A DNA stretch of 64,000 nt from Trema orientale (taxonomy: Eukaryota > Streptophyta > Magnoliopsida > Rosales > Cannabaceae), in the NCBI GenBank assembly GCA_002914845.1, contig JXTC01000091.1:379795-443794 (forward strand), given 5' to 3'. This document shows, one piece after another, positions 22,240-32,707 of this stretch. Within the stretch, counting starts at the first letter, position 1; each line of letters starts with the position of its first letter. The translations under genes and the position numbers were made by a program. Below the pieces are notes generated by a model, which worked only from the letters and a program-made list of their open reading frames with translations, was not told the DNA's origin and did no database searches.

Positions 22240-24330
22240 ACGGGTTTTTTGAGCAGCCTCTGTAGTGTTCTTGCTCTAAGGCGCATGGATCACAAGTTAA
22301 GCGTCACCAAAACTGAATATAAATCAATTGCGTGCGCCAACTTAATTAATCTATCTCTGAGCAAAAAAAACTTAATTAATCTATCTATTTATTTATTTAA
22401 TTTTAATTAGAGTTTAATATTTCAAAAAAAATTCGAGTTTAATAAGTAAATGAATTAATATTTACTTGTTCATAAATTCTTCGAATCCTATTGGTTACAT
22501 GGAGTAAAACCTTGTTACGTTATCCTCCAATGGAGGCCTAACAATGCCACCTGTTTTTCCTATGAGAACCCTAAAAAAGAAAAAAAAAAAACAAAAAACA
22601 AAAAACAGTACAAAAAAATTAAGGAAAAGTCAAAAATAACCTAGGATACTTGGATTGATTGGACCATCGTTGACCAGAAGAAAATGGAAAAGAAAGACTT
22701 TTTAAAAAAAAAAAAAAAGAAAGACGCCCTTTTGGAAAAAGATAAGAAAGAGAAAAAATTCCTGAAAAAGCAGACAAACAAAGATTAGCGGTTAAGATAA
22801 TGGTGTTATTATGGTAACAATAATAAGAGTTTAGATACCATCGAGGAAAAATAAATAAATAAATAAAGGAGACAGACCTATGAGATGTTTTCCTTAATCG
22901 TTATGACTTGCCCATTCATAATCGTTATGGTCAAAGTTGGGATTTTGTTAAAATTCTTTGATAGATATAATAATAACAATTCTATCCAAATTGAGTTTTG
23001 TGCATTGACACAATAAAAAACAAATTTTTTAAGATAGAAGTGAGTTTTGTATATAAAATATATTCTTTTTTTTTTTTTGGTCGAAACATAGTAAAATATA
23101 TTCTTTTAAGTTCATATCATAATCGTATATGCAATTTAGACTATGTATTATCGAAACTTCAACAATTGGTTAATAATCACTGTGAATTAGAATTCCTTAA
23201 GTCTTTGTAACTTTATTTATTTATTTATTTTTGAAAAAGTGATTATAGACGTTTTCTTTATTGTTTTTGCGAACCAAAAAGAAGTTGATCATAAACTATA
23301 ATTGATTATTATAGAAGATTATGTGTAGATTGAATCATTGATGGAGCTTCACAACCAATTATAAGAGGTGACTAGAAAATTATAACTCAACATGAATAAT
23401 TCGTCAAATTTCTAGTTATTATAGGTTTTCATAGCACATGGTTCATGTGAGTTAGGTGACTTCTCATTGTAGGATTGAGGCTTGCGTGGACCCCGATGAA
23501 AAATAGGTTATAAACTTAAAACAAAATATATATTCAGCCAAAATAAAAAGATGAGGATAAGTGTCGAGATCAACATCACTGTCTATATAATTGCATACAT
23601 AATTATTTGTTTATTGAATGAATTCAACACCCAAACTTGAACAAAATTCAATACGTTCAAAAAAATCTTCTTGTTATTTTCTGAAAGTAACTTAGATGAA
23701 AGATATTAGGAGTCTTTTCTTGAAGGGTTTAGCATGATAAATTTCTCTAAAGGCTGAAATGCTTTTTATTTATTTATTTATCTATTAATTTATGTCCTAA
23801 GCGCATGTTTTTGACCTATGGTTTTAAATTTACGGGGTAGGTAGCTGGGGCAGCACGTGACCCACAATAAAACAATAAAATAACAGGGAAAAGACTAGCT
23901 CACTCGAATTGATGGTAAGATAGGTAAGGATATATTTTCACACTTTTTTCTCAAATTGTATTTTATATTTTAGTTATTATCAATATTAATTTTTAGATTT
24001 GAAATCTGTTATAAATCTATATTTTGACATCAAATTAGAGCACTTAATTTACCACGATACCATTTAAAAAATTGAAAAAAAATCAAATAAAAACTGATCT
24101 GAGAATAAGTTTATTAAATCATCTTAGTAAATTAACTGTTCTAAATTGATGATAAGATATAAATTTGTAACAAATATTAAATCTAATAGTCTATATTGAT
24201 AATAACCAAAACAGAAAGTATAAACCGAATAAAATATTAAAATATAAGGTATAAAAAATAATATTATCCCAAATAGATAATGGGCTGATATATGGTCAAA
24301 TCTAAGGGTATATGTTTATAATAAATGGCT
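22240..24330. other. Intergenic, AT-rich
   Basis: Upstream of the reticulon gene. It holds A/T runs and short simple repeats such as (TTTA)n near 23215. No gene or clear element was found. Confidence 0.4.
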
Positions 24331-24334
24331 TCTT

Positions 24335-24665
24335 TTTTTTTCAGATCATTTAAAAAATGACGGTTTATTACACCTATTTAAATGATTGTTTTATAATTTT
24401 ATTTTGATAAATGATCATTTTTTAGTTGATCTATTTTTTTATAAAGTAAATCAATTTTTTATAAAGTAAAGCAATTTTTGAAAAAATAAATTAATTTTTT
24501 AAAAGATAAATCAATTTTAAAAATAAATCGTTATATTTTGATTTACTAAATATAAAAAACGATTAATTTTTAAATTATTTTCATAATTCAATTATTTTTA
24601 ACAATACTTGAAAACCGACCATTTTGCAAATATGATCCAAAATTCGGTCATTTGGCTAAAAAATC
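24335..24665 (+). repeat. Dispersed AT-rich repeat, copy A
   Basis: Shares order and wording with 36705-37010: TGATTGTTTTATAATTTTAT, TTTGATAAATGA, several AAATCAAT/AAATTAATTTT phrases, AAAACGATTAATTTT, AACAATACTTGAAAA and CATTTTGCAAA. Same orientation, about 75-80 percent similar by eye. Non-coding; a non-autonomous transposon family is likely but the ends are unclear. Confidence 0.6.
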
Positions 24666-25014
24666 CTTGGACAATTTGGACTCAACTAATGTCCTTTTTG
24701 TGAACAGTAAACAGCTCCTACTTTCTTATCAACGATCTTACACCGTCTCCAACACAAAATTAGCATGTTATAGTGTCTAAATGCTTATATTTTTTGAGTT
24801 GCATTGCAATACATATATATGTGCCTAAAAAATAAGGTTGGCTTCCAAAAAGGGGGAAAAAAACATGAGCAATGGTCTTTCTGCAAAATAAACTTCATCT
24901 TTTTTGAATTGTAAAATATTAGACTTAAATATGTTAAATCTTCATGTATACCTTCCATCGACAAATTGATTATATATTTTATTAAAAGGATAAAAAACCT
25001 CTCTTAAAAAACTT

Positions 25015-25305
25015 ATATTCCGTTTAAAATTTGGATTTTGGAGGAAAAAAAATTGTGAGAAAAAAGTCAAGGAAAAAAAAAAAAGAGAATGTTTTTCCTA
25101 CAATTTTATAGAAACTTTTGGCTTTATTAATTAATGTGTCCAAATTCTATATAATAAAAAATAACATCAAATCTAATTTTTGTTTTTCTTGAAAAACAAT
25201 TTTATCAATTTTTGTTTGAATTCAAACAAATGAAAATGGAATCCCTTGTAATTTATTTTTCTTCTTCTCCCAAAATCCAAGTTCCAAACGGAGTCTAATC
25301 CTCAT
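25015..25305. mobile_element. Miniature inverted-repeat element
   Basis: The left arm TTCCGTTTAAAATTTGGATT and the complement of the right arm, CTCCGTTTGGAACTTGGATT, agree over about 30 bp, with continued loose pairing (GGAGGAAAAAAAATTG against GGGAGAAGAAGAAAAAT). About 290 bp, non-coding. The superfamily is uncertain because no clear target duplication is seen. Confidence 0.5.
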
Positions 25306-25965
25306 AAAAAAAAAAAAATTATTCGTTTTTCCCCTCGTAAAATACTTAACCCTCATAAATTTTTTTTAATTGTTCGTACAATTCTGGCAAGTCTGGATAG
25401 GTCCCGATCACACTCTCTTTTGTCATTTAAATTCTGGTATTTGTTTTTTTTTTTTTCCCTTTTTTTTTAAAGTTTGAATATAGTATTTGGTTTGCATTTC
25501 TGTCGTTATAGAAAAAATAAAATAAAACTTATAGATATGTAACAAACTCTATTTGTTTTGAATTTTCAAGGGATCTTTTAATTTTTTGATTTAAAGATTT
25601 AAGGACTAAAAGTGTATAAACGAAACACGAAGGACGGAGACTCGTTGGTCTCCTCCTTCCAATAGGGACTTAAAATTTAAAAAAAAAAAAAGAAGATGCA
25701 ACTATCAACGAGCATGATGCATGTTCAATGGGAGTTGGCGCCATCATTTACAAAACAAAAGTGAAGTCAATGAAGTTTGCAGTTAGCGCCATTATTCTCA
25801 ATGCAAAGGAGGAAATCAAGAAAGTTTTGGCAAAGAGATTAGATGATATTCTCTCATACAAGAATGGGTGCTTGGGAGTGTCTCTCTTATGGTAGAAATA
25901 TTGGCCTAAATCTCCAGACTTTAGAGTTTGATGCATTTACAGTAGTTTAAACTCATAACAATAGT

Positions 25966-26139
25966 GCCAACTAGCACTAGCTCAGTTAGTCCAAGACTTG
26001 AGGGATGTGTGGATGAGTTTGGAGGGGTCAAGAGTTCAAGCCTTGGTAGAGAGTGTGTATATGTGTTATTTTTCTTTAAATTTGTAGTAAGTGATGGTCA
26101 TTAGTTAAGCCCTCACTTTTTATTATTATTAAAAAAAAA
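25966..26139 (+). mobile_element. SINE copy 2 (same family as copy 1)
   Basis: Box-A-like region CTAGCTCAGTTAGTCC, box B GTTCAAGCC, the 3' end TCATTAGTTAAGCCCTCACTT, then T-rich/A tail. Flanked by a perfect 17-bp duplication AAACTCATAACAATAGT (25949-25965 and 26140-26156). Same strand and layout as 11281-11456. Confidence 0.9.
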
Positions 26140-26156
26140 AAACTCATAACAATAGT

Positions 26157-26684
26157 TAGTTATGCTAGTAGAAGTAGTTTGGGGAATTATTATTAGATGT
26201 GTTTAGTTATTTTCTGGTGCTTATTAACTATATATTTTGTTAATGACTATTTTGTGAAACTAGTAGAAGCACATATGATTTAGCTAGGTTTAATCTAAGT
26301 GTGAAAGATTGACTTATTTGATTCAAGGAGTCTCCTTTTTTCAATTCAATATGTTATCATGAAAAAAAAAAAAAAAAAATTGCCTATGGCTTATAAGCGA
26401 ATTCATTTTTACCTTTAAAAAAAAATACCGGCACATAAACTATTAATTAAACAAAGAATTATACAAAAAAAAATCAGAACATCAAAAAAAGGTAACTTAA
26501 TAGAAGGATTAAAATAATCGATGTATCAATATTGGATCTTATTCTAAAAGAGCAATGTTATAAGGTACTGTGTAAATATAATTTTAATCTGTCAATTACA
26601 AAGTGATACATCATGTGGTGCTGCGCACTATATAGTCATGGATTAAATTAATCAATATATCAATATTGAATCTTACTCTAAATT
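26157..26684. other. Intergenic; 3' flank of the F-box gene
   Basis: AT-rich with an 18-nt A run at about 26361. No gene seen. The minus-strand F-box transcript should end in this stretch. Confidence 0.4.
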
Positions 26685-27950
26685 CTAAATTTGACTTTGA
26701 ATAGATGGAAGTTCAAAAAGTGATGTAGGACATAGAGGATGCACAAGAGTAAAAAAACCTGTTAAGAACATTGAAATCATTCCCTCATCAGAAACTTTTG
26801 GATATTCACCTAGCTTTTTATACGTGTCTTCTCTAATATTGTATAGGCAAATATCAAATTTGCGCGCCAAGAAAATCTCGTCTCCATTATCTGGATGGAA
26901 AGCAAGCACATGCATCATATTTGCCATTGTTGCCACCCACTTCACCCTATCATGCACCAAAATCCAGTCCTCATTATCGTCGCTCAATTCCCAAACTTTC
27001 AAAGCAAAGCCAAATAACCCCCATTTGTACATCTCCAACAGCCGCAACCGCCCTCGGACCACCCCAAGGCGTGCACTCTCCCCGGCAACCCTCATCATTC
27101 CACGTCCAAAATTCTCTGGCAGCGTGATCCAATGAGGCCGTGCCTTGCACAGATTGAATATAAGGACTTTATGCCGTCTTAACCAGTGTAGACTTCCATC
27201 ACTGGTACAAACGCCTTGGAATTGGTCAACATGCCCGTGAAAAATTTTGTGACTCACCGGATAGACTGGTTCCCTTCCCCCATGGTAATACGTTAATTCG
27301 CTCCACTGTCCCGTCTCCGAACGGAAGACTGTTGCATAATATACCACGTTGAACTCGTTTGGTCTAACATCAAGCAGCACAACCCTATACCTTCTGCGAT
27401 AATCGCGGAGAAGTCCGCGCCTTAATCGGTCCCTCGGAGCTTCGGGGAGGGCAATCCACTTCTTGGTGAGGGGATTGCAAATGCAGAAGAGTCTTGGATT
27501 GCACTTGCGTGACACTAGGAACAAGTCATCCAAAGACGCCCTTATAGCCACGTCATGATCAGGCCAAGGGAGAAAATCTAGAAAAGTAGTAGTACTAGTG
27601 GTAATAGTACTAAAGCCAACGTTTGATGTATCAAGACATTTTAGATAGAGTGGCTGATCATTGTTTTTGGTTAGGTATAACAAAAGGGTACAAGATGGGA
27701 AGTAGGTGGAAGAATACTGATCAGAAGATGATCCCTTGTGGTTGTGATATTGAAAAAATTCATCCGAGTTGGAATTAATCACAGAAAACCAACGCTTGCA
27801 GACGATGCTGCATTGGATTACGGCTCGATAATGAGGGAGTCGGTAAAATATGTCGAGTAGTACATCGTCACCAACGAATGACAAGAATTTAGAGGCTGCA
27901 ATTTCTGCGGGAAATATTTCTAGCTTTTCATCAATCTGAGAGAGAGCCAT
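26685..27950 (-). CDS. F-box protein, 421 aa, single exon
   Basis: Likely the substrate receptor of an SCF (SKP1-CUL1-F-box) ubiquitin ligase. The F-box is at about residues 24-62 (FLSFVGDDVLLDIFYRLP, then CSIVCKRWFSVI), with the conserved D..L..I..RLP..., C..VCK.W pattern that contacts SKP1. The remaining 350 residues match the general F-box-associated type: an ICNPLTKKWIALP motif at about 155-170, which in this family marks the first beta-blade strand, and later W.LP and VWEL-type strands. No kelch or leucine-rich repeat is evident, so the substrate is unknown. It is intronless, as many plant F-box genes of fast-evolving families are. The reading frame is intact. A TATA-like AT run lies about 110-125 bp upstream (28062-28078). 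Confidence 0.85.
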   Translation of the reverse strand: MALSQIDEKLEIFPAEIAASKFLSFVGDDVLLDIFYRLPHYRAVIQCSIVCKRWFSVINSNSDEFFQYHNHKGSSSDQYSSTYFPSCTLLLYLTKNNDQPLYLKCLDTSNVGFSTITTSTTTFLDFLPWPDHDVAIRASLDDLFLVSRKCNPRLFCICNPLTKKWIALPEAPRDRLRRGLLRDYRRRYRVVLLDVRPNEFNVVYYATVFRSETGQWSELTYYHGGREPVYPVSHKIFHGHVDQFQGVCTSDGSLHWLRRHKVLIFNLCKARPHWITLPENFGRGMMRVAGESARLGVVRGRLRLLEMYKWGLFGFALKVWELSDDNEDWILVHDRVKWVATMANMMHVLAFHPDNGDEIFLARKFDICLYNIREDTYKKLGEYPKVSDEGMISMFLTGFFTLVHPLCPTSLFELPSIQSQI

Positions 27951-28061
27951 GATGAATGATGATATGATAAAAGCCGGCTCTATAGGGCCATAGCTACCTT
28001 CAATTTTTTCATGCTATACATTGTACATCTGTATATTAACCTAGGCCTAATATATAGATAC

Positions 28062-28078
28062 GCATATATATATATAAA
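28062..28078 (-). promoter_or_regulatory. TATA-like run upstream of the F-box gene
   Basis: An alternating AT run (TATATATATAT, minus strand) about 115 bp before the F-box ATG. It could also be a plain microsatellite. Confidence 0.3.
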
Positions 28079-28134
28079 ATATTCCGAGGAGATAATACAA
28101 TTTATTATCTTTATCTTCTTTTCAAAAAAAAAAA

Positions 28135-29600
28135 ATCGAAATTGTTTTATTTATTTATTTATTTATATTTGTAAAATCAAAATTGCATTAGTATTATTTT
28201 TTTTAATCTAGCTCCTTTTGAAATCCAAATGTTATTATCGTTTGTCGTCAGAAAAGACAACGAAGATAGATAACTAAACTGTTTTTTTCACTCTAATTAA
28301 TATTCCAAAACTGGACTGAATATGTGTCTCGCCCTAAGGTTTGATGACAATATTACAAAGCTTCATTAATATGAAATCCACTACAGCAAATACCTTTACA
28401 ATCATAGTAGGTTGACAATTTTAGTTTAGCACCAGATTCTCCGCTCATGTTTTAATGTTTTGTTGTAATTGCCCACCAAGTTATTATTATTTATTCTCTT
28501 TTCTTTTTTCGTGGATATTTTTACGCTTCAATTGTTGTGACGATTTGACCGTATATGCAATTCTCACATGATCACTAGTACTGTCATTTAAAAAAAAAAA
28601 ACTAAATTAAATAAATGGAAACCTTAATTACGTGAGACTAATTATCTTTTCCATTTCAATTATAATTGATTGATTCATTAATAGGGTAATTTTCAGCAGA
28701 AGTCCCCACTTTTAGCTTCATTTGCATATAGGCCTCCTACCTTAGAGAGTGGATATTTAGCACTTCTCTTAGAGCAATATTGACAAAAAACCATGTATCC
28801 CCAAAGATTGGCAAGTTGGCTAATTCAAGGCAAAAGGAAGAAGTCGACATCTCCAACAAGCTGTATTCTGCTTCCTCGTACGGGACTGTCGCCATTGAAA
28901 GATGCTTACAACAGAAAATTTTCTCTTCAAAAAGATTCTACCTAGAACCCAATTTACAAGTTTTTTTAGTGATTACATTTTCACTTTCTTTGTGAAATTC
29001 TCAGATTTTGGATATTTTTACTGAATTGTACATGCTCAATAGGGTTTAATTCATTGAAACTAAATAAAGAAAAATTCATTGAAACTAAAGAAAGAGAGGA
29101 TTTCGGTATTTTAGTCCAATGGCATAAACTATCCGTGCATTTCAGGAGTTTCTAAGATTTTTACCTACAAAACAAAAAAAAAAATTACAAAAAATATGAT
29201 GGGTAAATTTTTTTTTGATACTCGTATCGTATTTTTTAGAAAAATGGTAACCAGTTTTTAAATACTAATAACTAGTAACCAAAAGTATTTAAATTTTTTT
29301 AAAAAAAAAAAGAAAAAGGAGAGAAGAAAAATATTTTAACTAGTGATAAAAATAAAAAAAATAATAAAATTTACAAAAAAGACAAAAAAGAGAGAGAGAA
29401 AAAAAAAAGAATATGTTATAACTGGTAATAGATAACCAGTTTCAAATACTGGTAACTATAACAATTTTAAACAATGGCATTGCCTAAAAATAATTTTAAA
29501 AATGATATTTTTCTAAAAAGATTCAGTATCGAAATTTGGAAAAAACTAACTCACCGTATATTTTAACATCGTTTCAAACAAGGCCGGGTATGGCTTAATT
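28135..29600. other. Intergenic upstream of the F-box gene, repeat-rich
   Basis: No supported gene. From about 28683 a phrase GGGTAATTTTCAGCAGAAGT starts what looks like a terminal arm of a Mutator-like element. At 29215-29560 an AT-rich foldback block (GGTAACCAGTTTTTAAATAC / ACTAGTAACC) belongs to the same family as 31060-31380. The 71-codon frame at 28780-28995 has no known domain. Confidence 0.4.
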
Positions 29601-29956
29601 TCCTCTTTTTCAAGGGAAATTGACCTAGATAGTTTCAATTTGACACAAATTGATTTTTTTAGTTCTCTTTTTCAAAATGACAATTTTAATACTCCACACG
29701 CAACAAAAAATCTAAAATACCCTCAGATTTAATAACCCCTGTCAGCTTTAGTCCTCCATCTTTTCTTCTTTTTGTTTTGTTTTGTTTTTTTTTTTGTTTT
29801 TAAAATTAGAAACTCTAAAGAACATATCACTGCAGAGAAGAAGTGGAAGAGAAACTGTCAAGCTCTACTCCCCCACCTTTCCCCTATTTTTAGCCAAATA
29901 ACCATTAAAAAAATCACTTGAATGCACCTTTCATTTTTTCATCTTTGTTTCGGTTA

Positions 29957-30169
29957 GTGACGAAAATGGCTAGAACTAGATGGACTACGAAAAAGAGAAA
30001 AGGAAATGAAGATTCCAACTTCGAATCTCCTCTTCTCCAGTCGGCACAACCGATGACGTCGCCGAGGTTGAAGAAGAAGAAAGTAGAGGGAGAGAAAGAT
30101 GGAATTTGTCTCGGATTTTCTTTTTATTTTTTGTATGAAAACTTGAGGTATTGTTTATTTCTTTTATGA
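29957..30169 (+). pseudogene. Short basic open frame inside Mutator-like element A
   Basis: From an ATG at 29957 the frame gives MARTRWTTKKRKGNEDSN and further basic/serine segments, with LKKKKVEGEKDG, then runs into hydrophobic noise and stops at 30169. It is preceded by a leader-like region. It may be the first exon of the element's original protein or a captured gene fragment. No catalytic DDE residues or other domain can be seen. Confidence 0.35.
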
Positions 30170-30206
30170 AATGTTATATTGAGGTTGTGATTGTTTGGGT
30201 AATATT

Positions 30207-30585
30207 TGTATAAACTCAAATTCAGTCTGTATGCTGATTTCTATGATTAAAACTGGATCTTTTTTCCAGATCTGGAAAAATATTGTTCGAAAATAGTCAC
30301 AATTTTGTGACTCTGAGTCACATATTAATATTGTGACCTATGCCACACTATTAGTGACAATGTATCACAATTGACTATTGTCAATTTTTTTTTTACTTGT
30401 ATAAACTCAAATTCAATCTATATGCTAATTTTCATGGTTAAAAACGGATTTTTTTCCAGATCTAGAAAAATCTTGTTCGAAAATAGTCACAATTTTTGTG
30501 ACTCTGAATCACAAATTGATATTGTGACTCTATGCTACACTATTAGTGACAATGTTTCACAATTTACTATTGCCAATTTTTCTTT
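30207..30585. repeat. Tandem duplication of about 190 bp with GTGACT palindromes
   Basis: 30207-about 30396 and 30397-about 30585 are direct copies: both carry TATAAACTCAAATTCA, a CCAGATCT(G/A)GAAAAAT phrase, GTTCGAAAATAGTCACAAT, TATTAGTGACAATGT and ending CAATTTTT. Each unit includes GTGACTC/GAGTCAC-type inverted pairs, so it can fold. It lies within Mutator-like element A. Confidence 0.75.
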
Positions 30586-31039
30586 TTATTGGATTTTTGG
30601 ATGACTAAAAGTTTTTTAGGTGATTATAAATCACAATAACGATCTCACAAATTTTGTAATGATGTAAAACACATTGTGACCATGAGTCACAAAATTGTGA
30701 CCACAAGTCGTACGTTTGGGAGGGAAATTTTGGGAGAAAGTACGGAAGAGGAGGGAAATACTCACCCATAAAGCATAAAATGGCAGGAGAGCAGTTTCGG
30801 AATGAAAATTTTTTTCTCTCTCCAAAAATAACTAAAAAAGTCATTATTTTGAACTATAAATGTCATTTTAAAAAAGAGAACTAAAAAAGTCAATTTGTGT
30901 CAAATTTAAACTATCTAAGTCAATTTCTCCTTTTTCAAATCCTTGGTTTGTTTGTCCTTTTCAGTTTGTTTATTTTGGAGCTCAGGTTTAGTTTCGAGTT
31001 GGGCCTAATTTAGTTATTTTTTCTCGGGTTTCTATCACT

Positions 31040-31390
31040 TTTACATATAAAAAACTAAAAGAATTACAAAAATACGGAACTATCATTTTTTAAAAAATAT
31101 TTAAAAAAATACCATTTTTTAAAATAGTTACTAGTTACTGATTTCTGGAAACTTGTTACTAATTACTAATTACCAATTATATACCAATTATAAATACCTT
31201 TGGTTACTAGTTACTAGTTTCTGGAAACTGGTTACCAAAAATCAGTTGTTATTTTAAAAAATGATATTTTTCTAAATAGTTTTAAAAAAATGGTATTTAT
31301 CTAATAAAAATCATACCGCACCTTAAAAAAACTTAAATCACCGTATTTTTCAAATTTTTTTTAAATTACCGTATAATGTCTAATTTCCTC
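31040..31390. mobile_element. AT-rich foldback element, copy at 31 kb
   Basis: The left half (ATCATTTTTTAAAAAATATTT, AAATACCATTTTTTAAAATAG, GTTACTAGTTACTG) is repeated inverted in the right half (GGTTACCA, TTTTAAAAAATGATATTTTTC, AAATGGTATTT). The centre is a cluster of GGTTACTAGTTACTAGTTTCTGGAAAC-like phrases. Similar blocks lie at 29215-29560, 40080-40530 and 47540-47800, so this is a dispersed family. It is non-coding. Confidence 0.6.
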
Positions 31391-31443
31391 TTTTTCTCTG
31401 TCAAATGTTGATGAGCATTTAGCGTTAAGTAAAAGATTAAATT

Positions 31444-31665
31444 AGACCACCAAGGTTGTGGTGTAGTGGTAGGGATGTCTTTCCTATACCTGTTCCCTCT
31501 TTTAGCTCAACGAAGCTCAATGGTTCGAACTCTCGTAGCTGCATTTTAGGGTTATCGCTCCCGTCAATAGACTATGCGAGCTAAAGGGTATGGACTATGG
31601 AGAGTGGAATAGACACCACCCTATGCCCCATTTCATGACGGAAAAAAAATTAAGAGGAAAAAATA
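31444..31665 (+). mobile_element. SINE of a second family
   Basis: tRNA-like promoter: box-A region GTGGTGTAGTGGTAGG and box B GGTTCGAACTC (31522-31532), with a tRNA-like tail and an A-rich 3' end. The flanks TAAAAGATTAAATT (31430-31443) and TAAAAGATTGAATT (31666-31679) match 13 of 14, consistent with an aged target duplication. Its body differs from the three copies of the first family. 55830-56010 looks like a more decayed relative. Confidence 0.7.
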
Positions 31666-31698
31666 TAAAAGATTGAATTCGATAAAAGTCTTTTATAA

Positions 31699-31762
31699 GA
31701 TTGAATTGGCTAAAGGTGTATCTAAAGAGGGATTGAATTGGCTGAAGGTGTATCTAAAGAGG
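31699..31762. repeat. Tandem 32-bp duplication
   Basis: Two adjacent copies starting GATTGAATTGGCT(A/G)AAGG and ending TCTAAAGAGG, one mismatch. Confidence 0.8.
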
Positions 31763-31769
31763 GAGGGGG

Positions 31770-32700
31770 GGCTTGTGATCTCAATTGAAAAAAAAAAAAA
31801 AAAGCCGGGGTTTAGGGGATTTGAGACTGACAGTTGTAATTTGTAGACATGTTTGTGTTGACTTCTTTTACTTTCCTTTTATTTTATTTTATTTTTTTTT
31901 TTTTTGCGCGCGTTTAAATACTAATTAGCCGATTGACCCCTGTTCTTTCAAACCATAGGGACCTAAATGCCAAATACACCAAAAAGACTAGGGACTTTAG
32001 CTGTAAAATGCCCTAGTGTTTTTCTTTTCATCTTCAATTACTTACTTGTTGCCAAAGGAATCAAACTAGTTTAAGAACGAAGGCTAATATGCTGAAATTT
32101 CCATTACTGGAATTTGTAGACCAAATTTTTTTATTCTTTATTTTTAGCCACCTAAGTATATAATACGTAAATAAATCAATTCACAAGCTATATATACGTG
32201 TATAGCCTCAAATCTCGACAACAATAATGTAACTAAGGCAATATATCAGGAGTTGTGAATCAGGAGTACAAAACTGGCACGTAGTTTGAATGCTTCAGCA
32301 AATTCCAATTCCAGAAGCACCAATAAATATGACGTACGAATTGAAAAGTAAGCAGTTTAAATGCTTAATCAATGAAATTGATATGAATAATATGGCAGAA
32401 ATCAGGCACAAAAGAGGAACTTCAACATAATTTTGTCCATGAGTTCAACTGAACAATATTGACTAGAGCATTATAATCCCACATTCAAAAATAGTGAAGA
32501 AATCTCAATTTGAGACATGCAACTAATAGTGAAGATTGTACAACTAAACATTATTCTATCTGAGAAATGCAACTAAAGCATCACAACAATCCACAAGTTA
32601 CTTTCGTTTTCCCATTTTCTTTTCTTTTCTTTTTTTTAATAAATTCATTGACAGAAACTTTGACATAAAATAACAGTTTTCAACTTTCCATCACCTTCAT
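31770..32700. other. Intergenic; 3' flank of the membrane-protein gene
   Basis: 31925-32015 has the phrase CTAGGGACTTTAGCTG and ends ATGCCCTAG, resembling a Mutator-like terminal arm in inverse. The rest, from about 32200, is probably 3' UTR and flank of the minus-strand gene. Confidence 0.4.
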
Positions 32701-32707
32701 GTCTTGC

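Larger units (their letters stand above)
29614..30929. mobile_element. Non-autonomous Mutator-like element A (1.3 kb)
   Basis: Terminal inverted repeats of about 75 bp: the left starts GGGAAATTGACCTAGATAG and the right, complemented, starts GAGAAATTGACTTAGATAG; both continue through TTTGACACAAATTGA and TTAGTTCTC. The flanks are CTTTTTCAA on both sides (29605-29613, 30930-30938), a 9-bp duplication, which is the length Mutator-like elements make. Inside is a tandem duplication of about 190 bp and a short frame starting MARTRWTTKKRKG (from 29957), a basic N-terminus without a recognisable transposase. It cannot move by itself. Confidence 0.85.

Noticed and set aside
25690..25920. Possible RNase H-like remnant (SMGVGAIIYKTK)
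   Set aside because: Resemblance is limited to a short hydrophobic stretch; no catalytic residues can be placed.
26824..27135. Plus-strand frames of 103 and 68 codons
   Set aside because: Shadows of the F-box gene on the opposite strand.
28683..32013. One large 3.3-kb Mutator-like element enclosing all repeats between
   Set aside because: The outer arms look alike (AGGG..TTT..CAGC..AAGTCCC), but the flanking 9 bp do not match, so these may be two unrelated ends.
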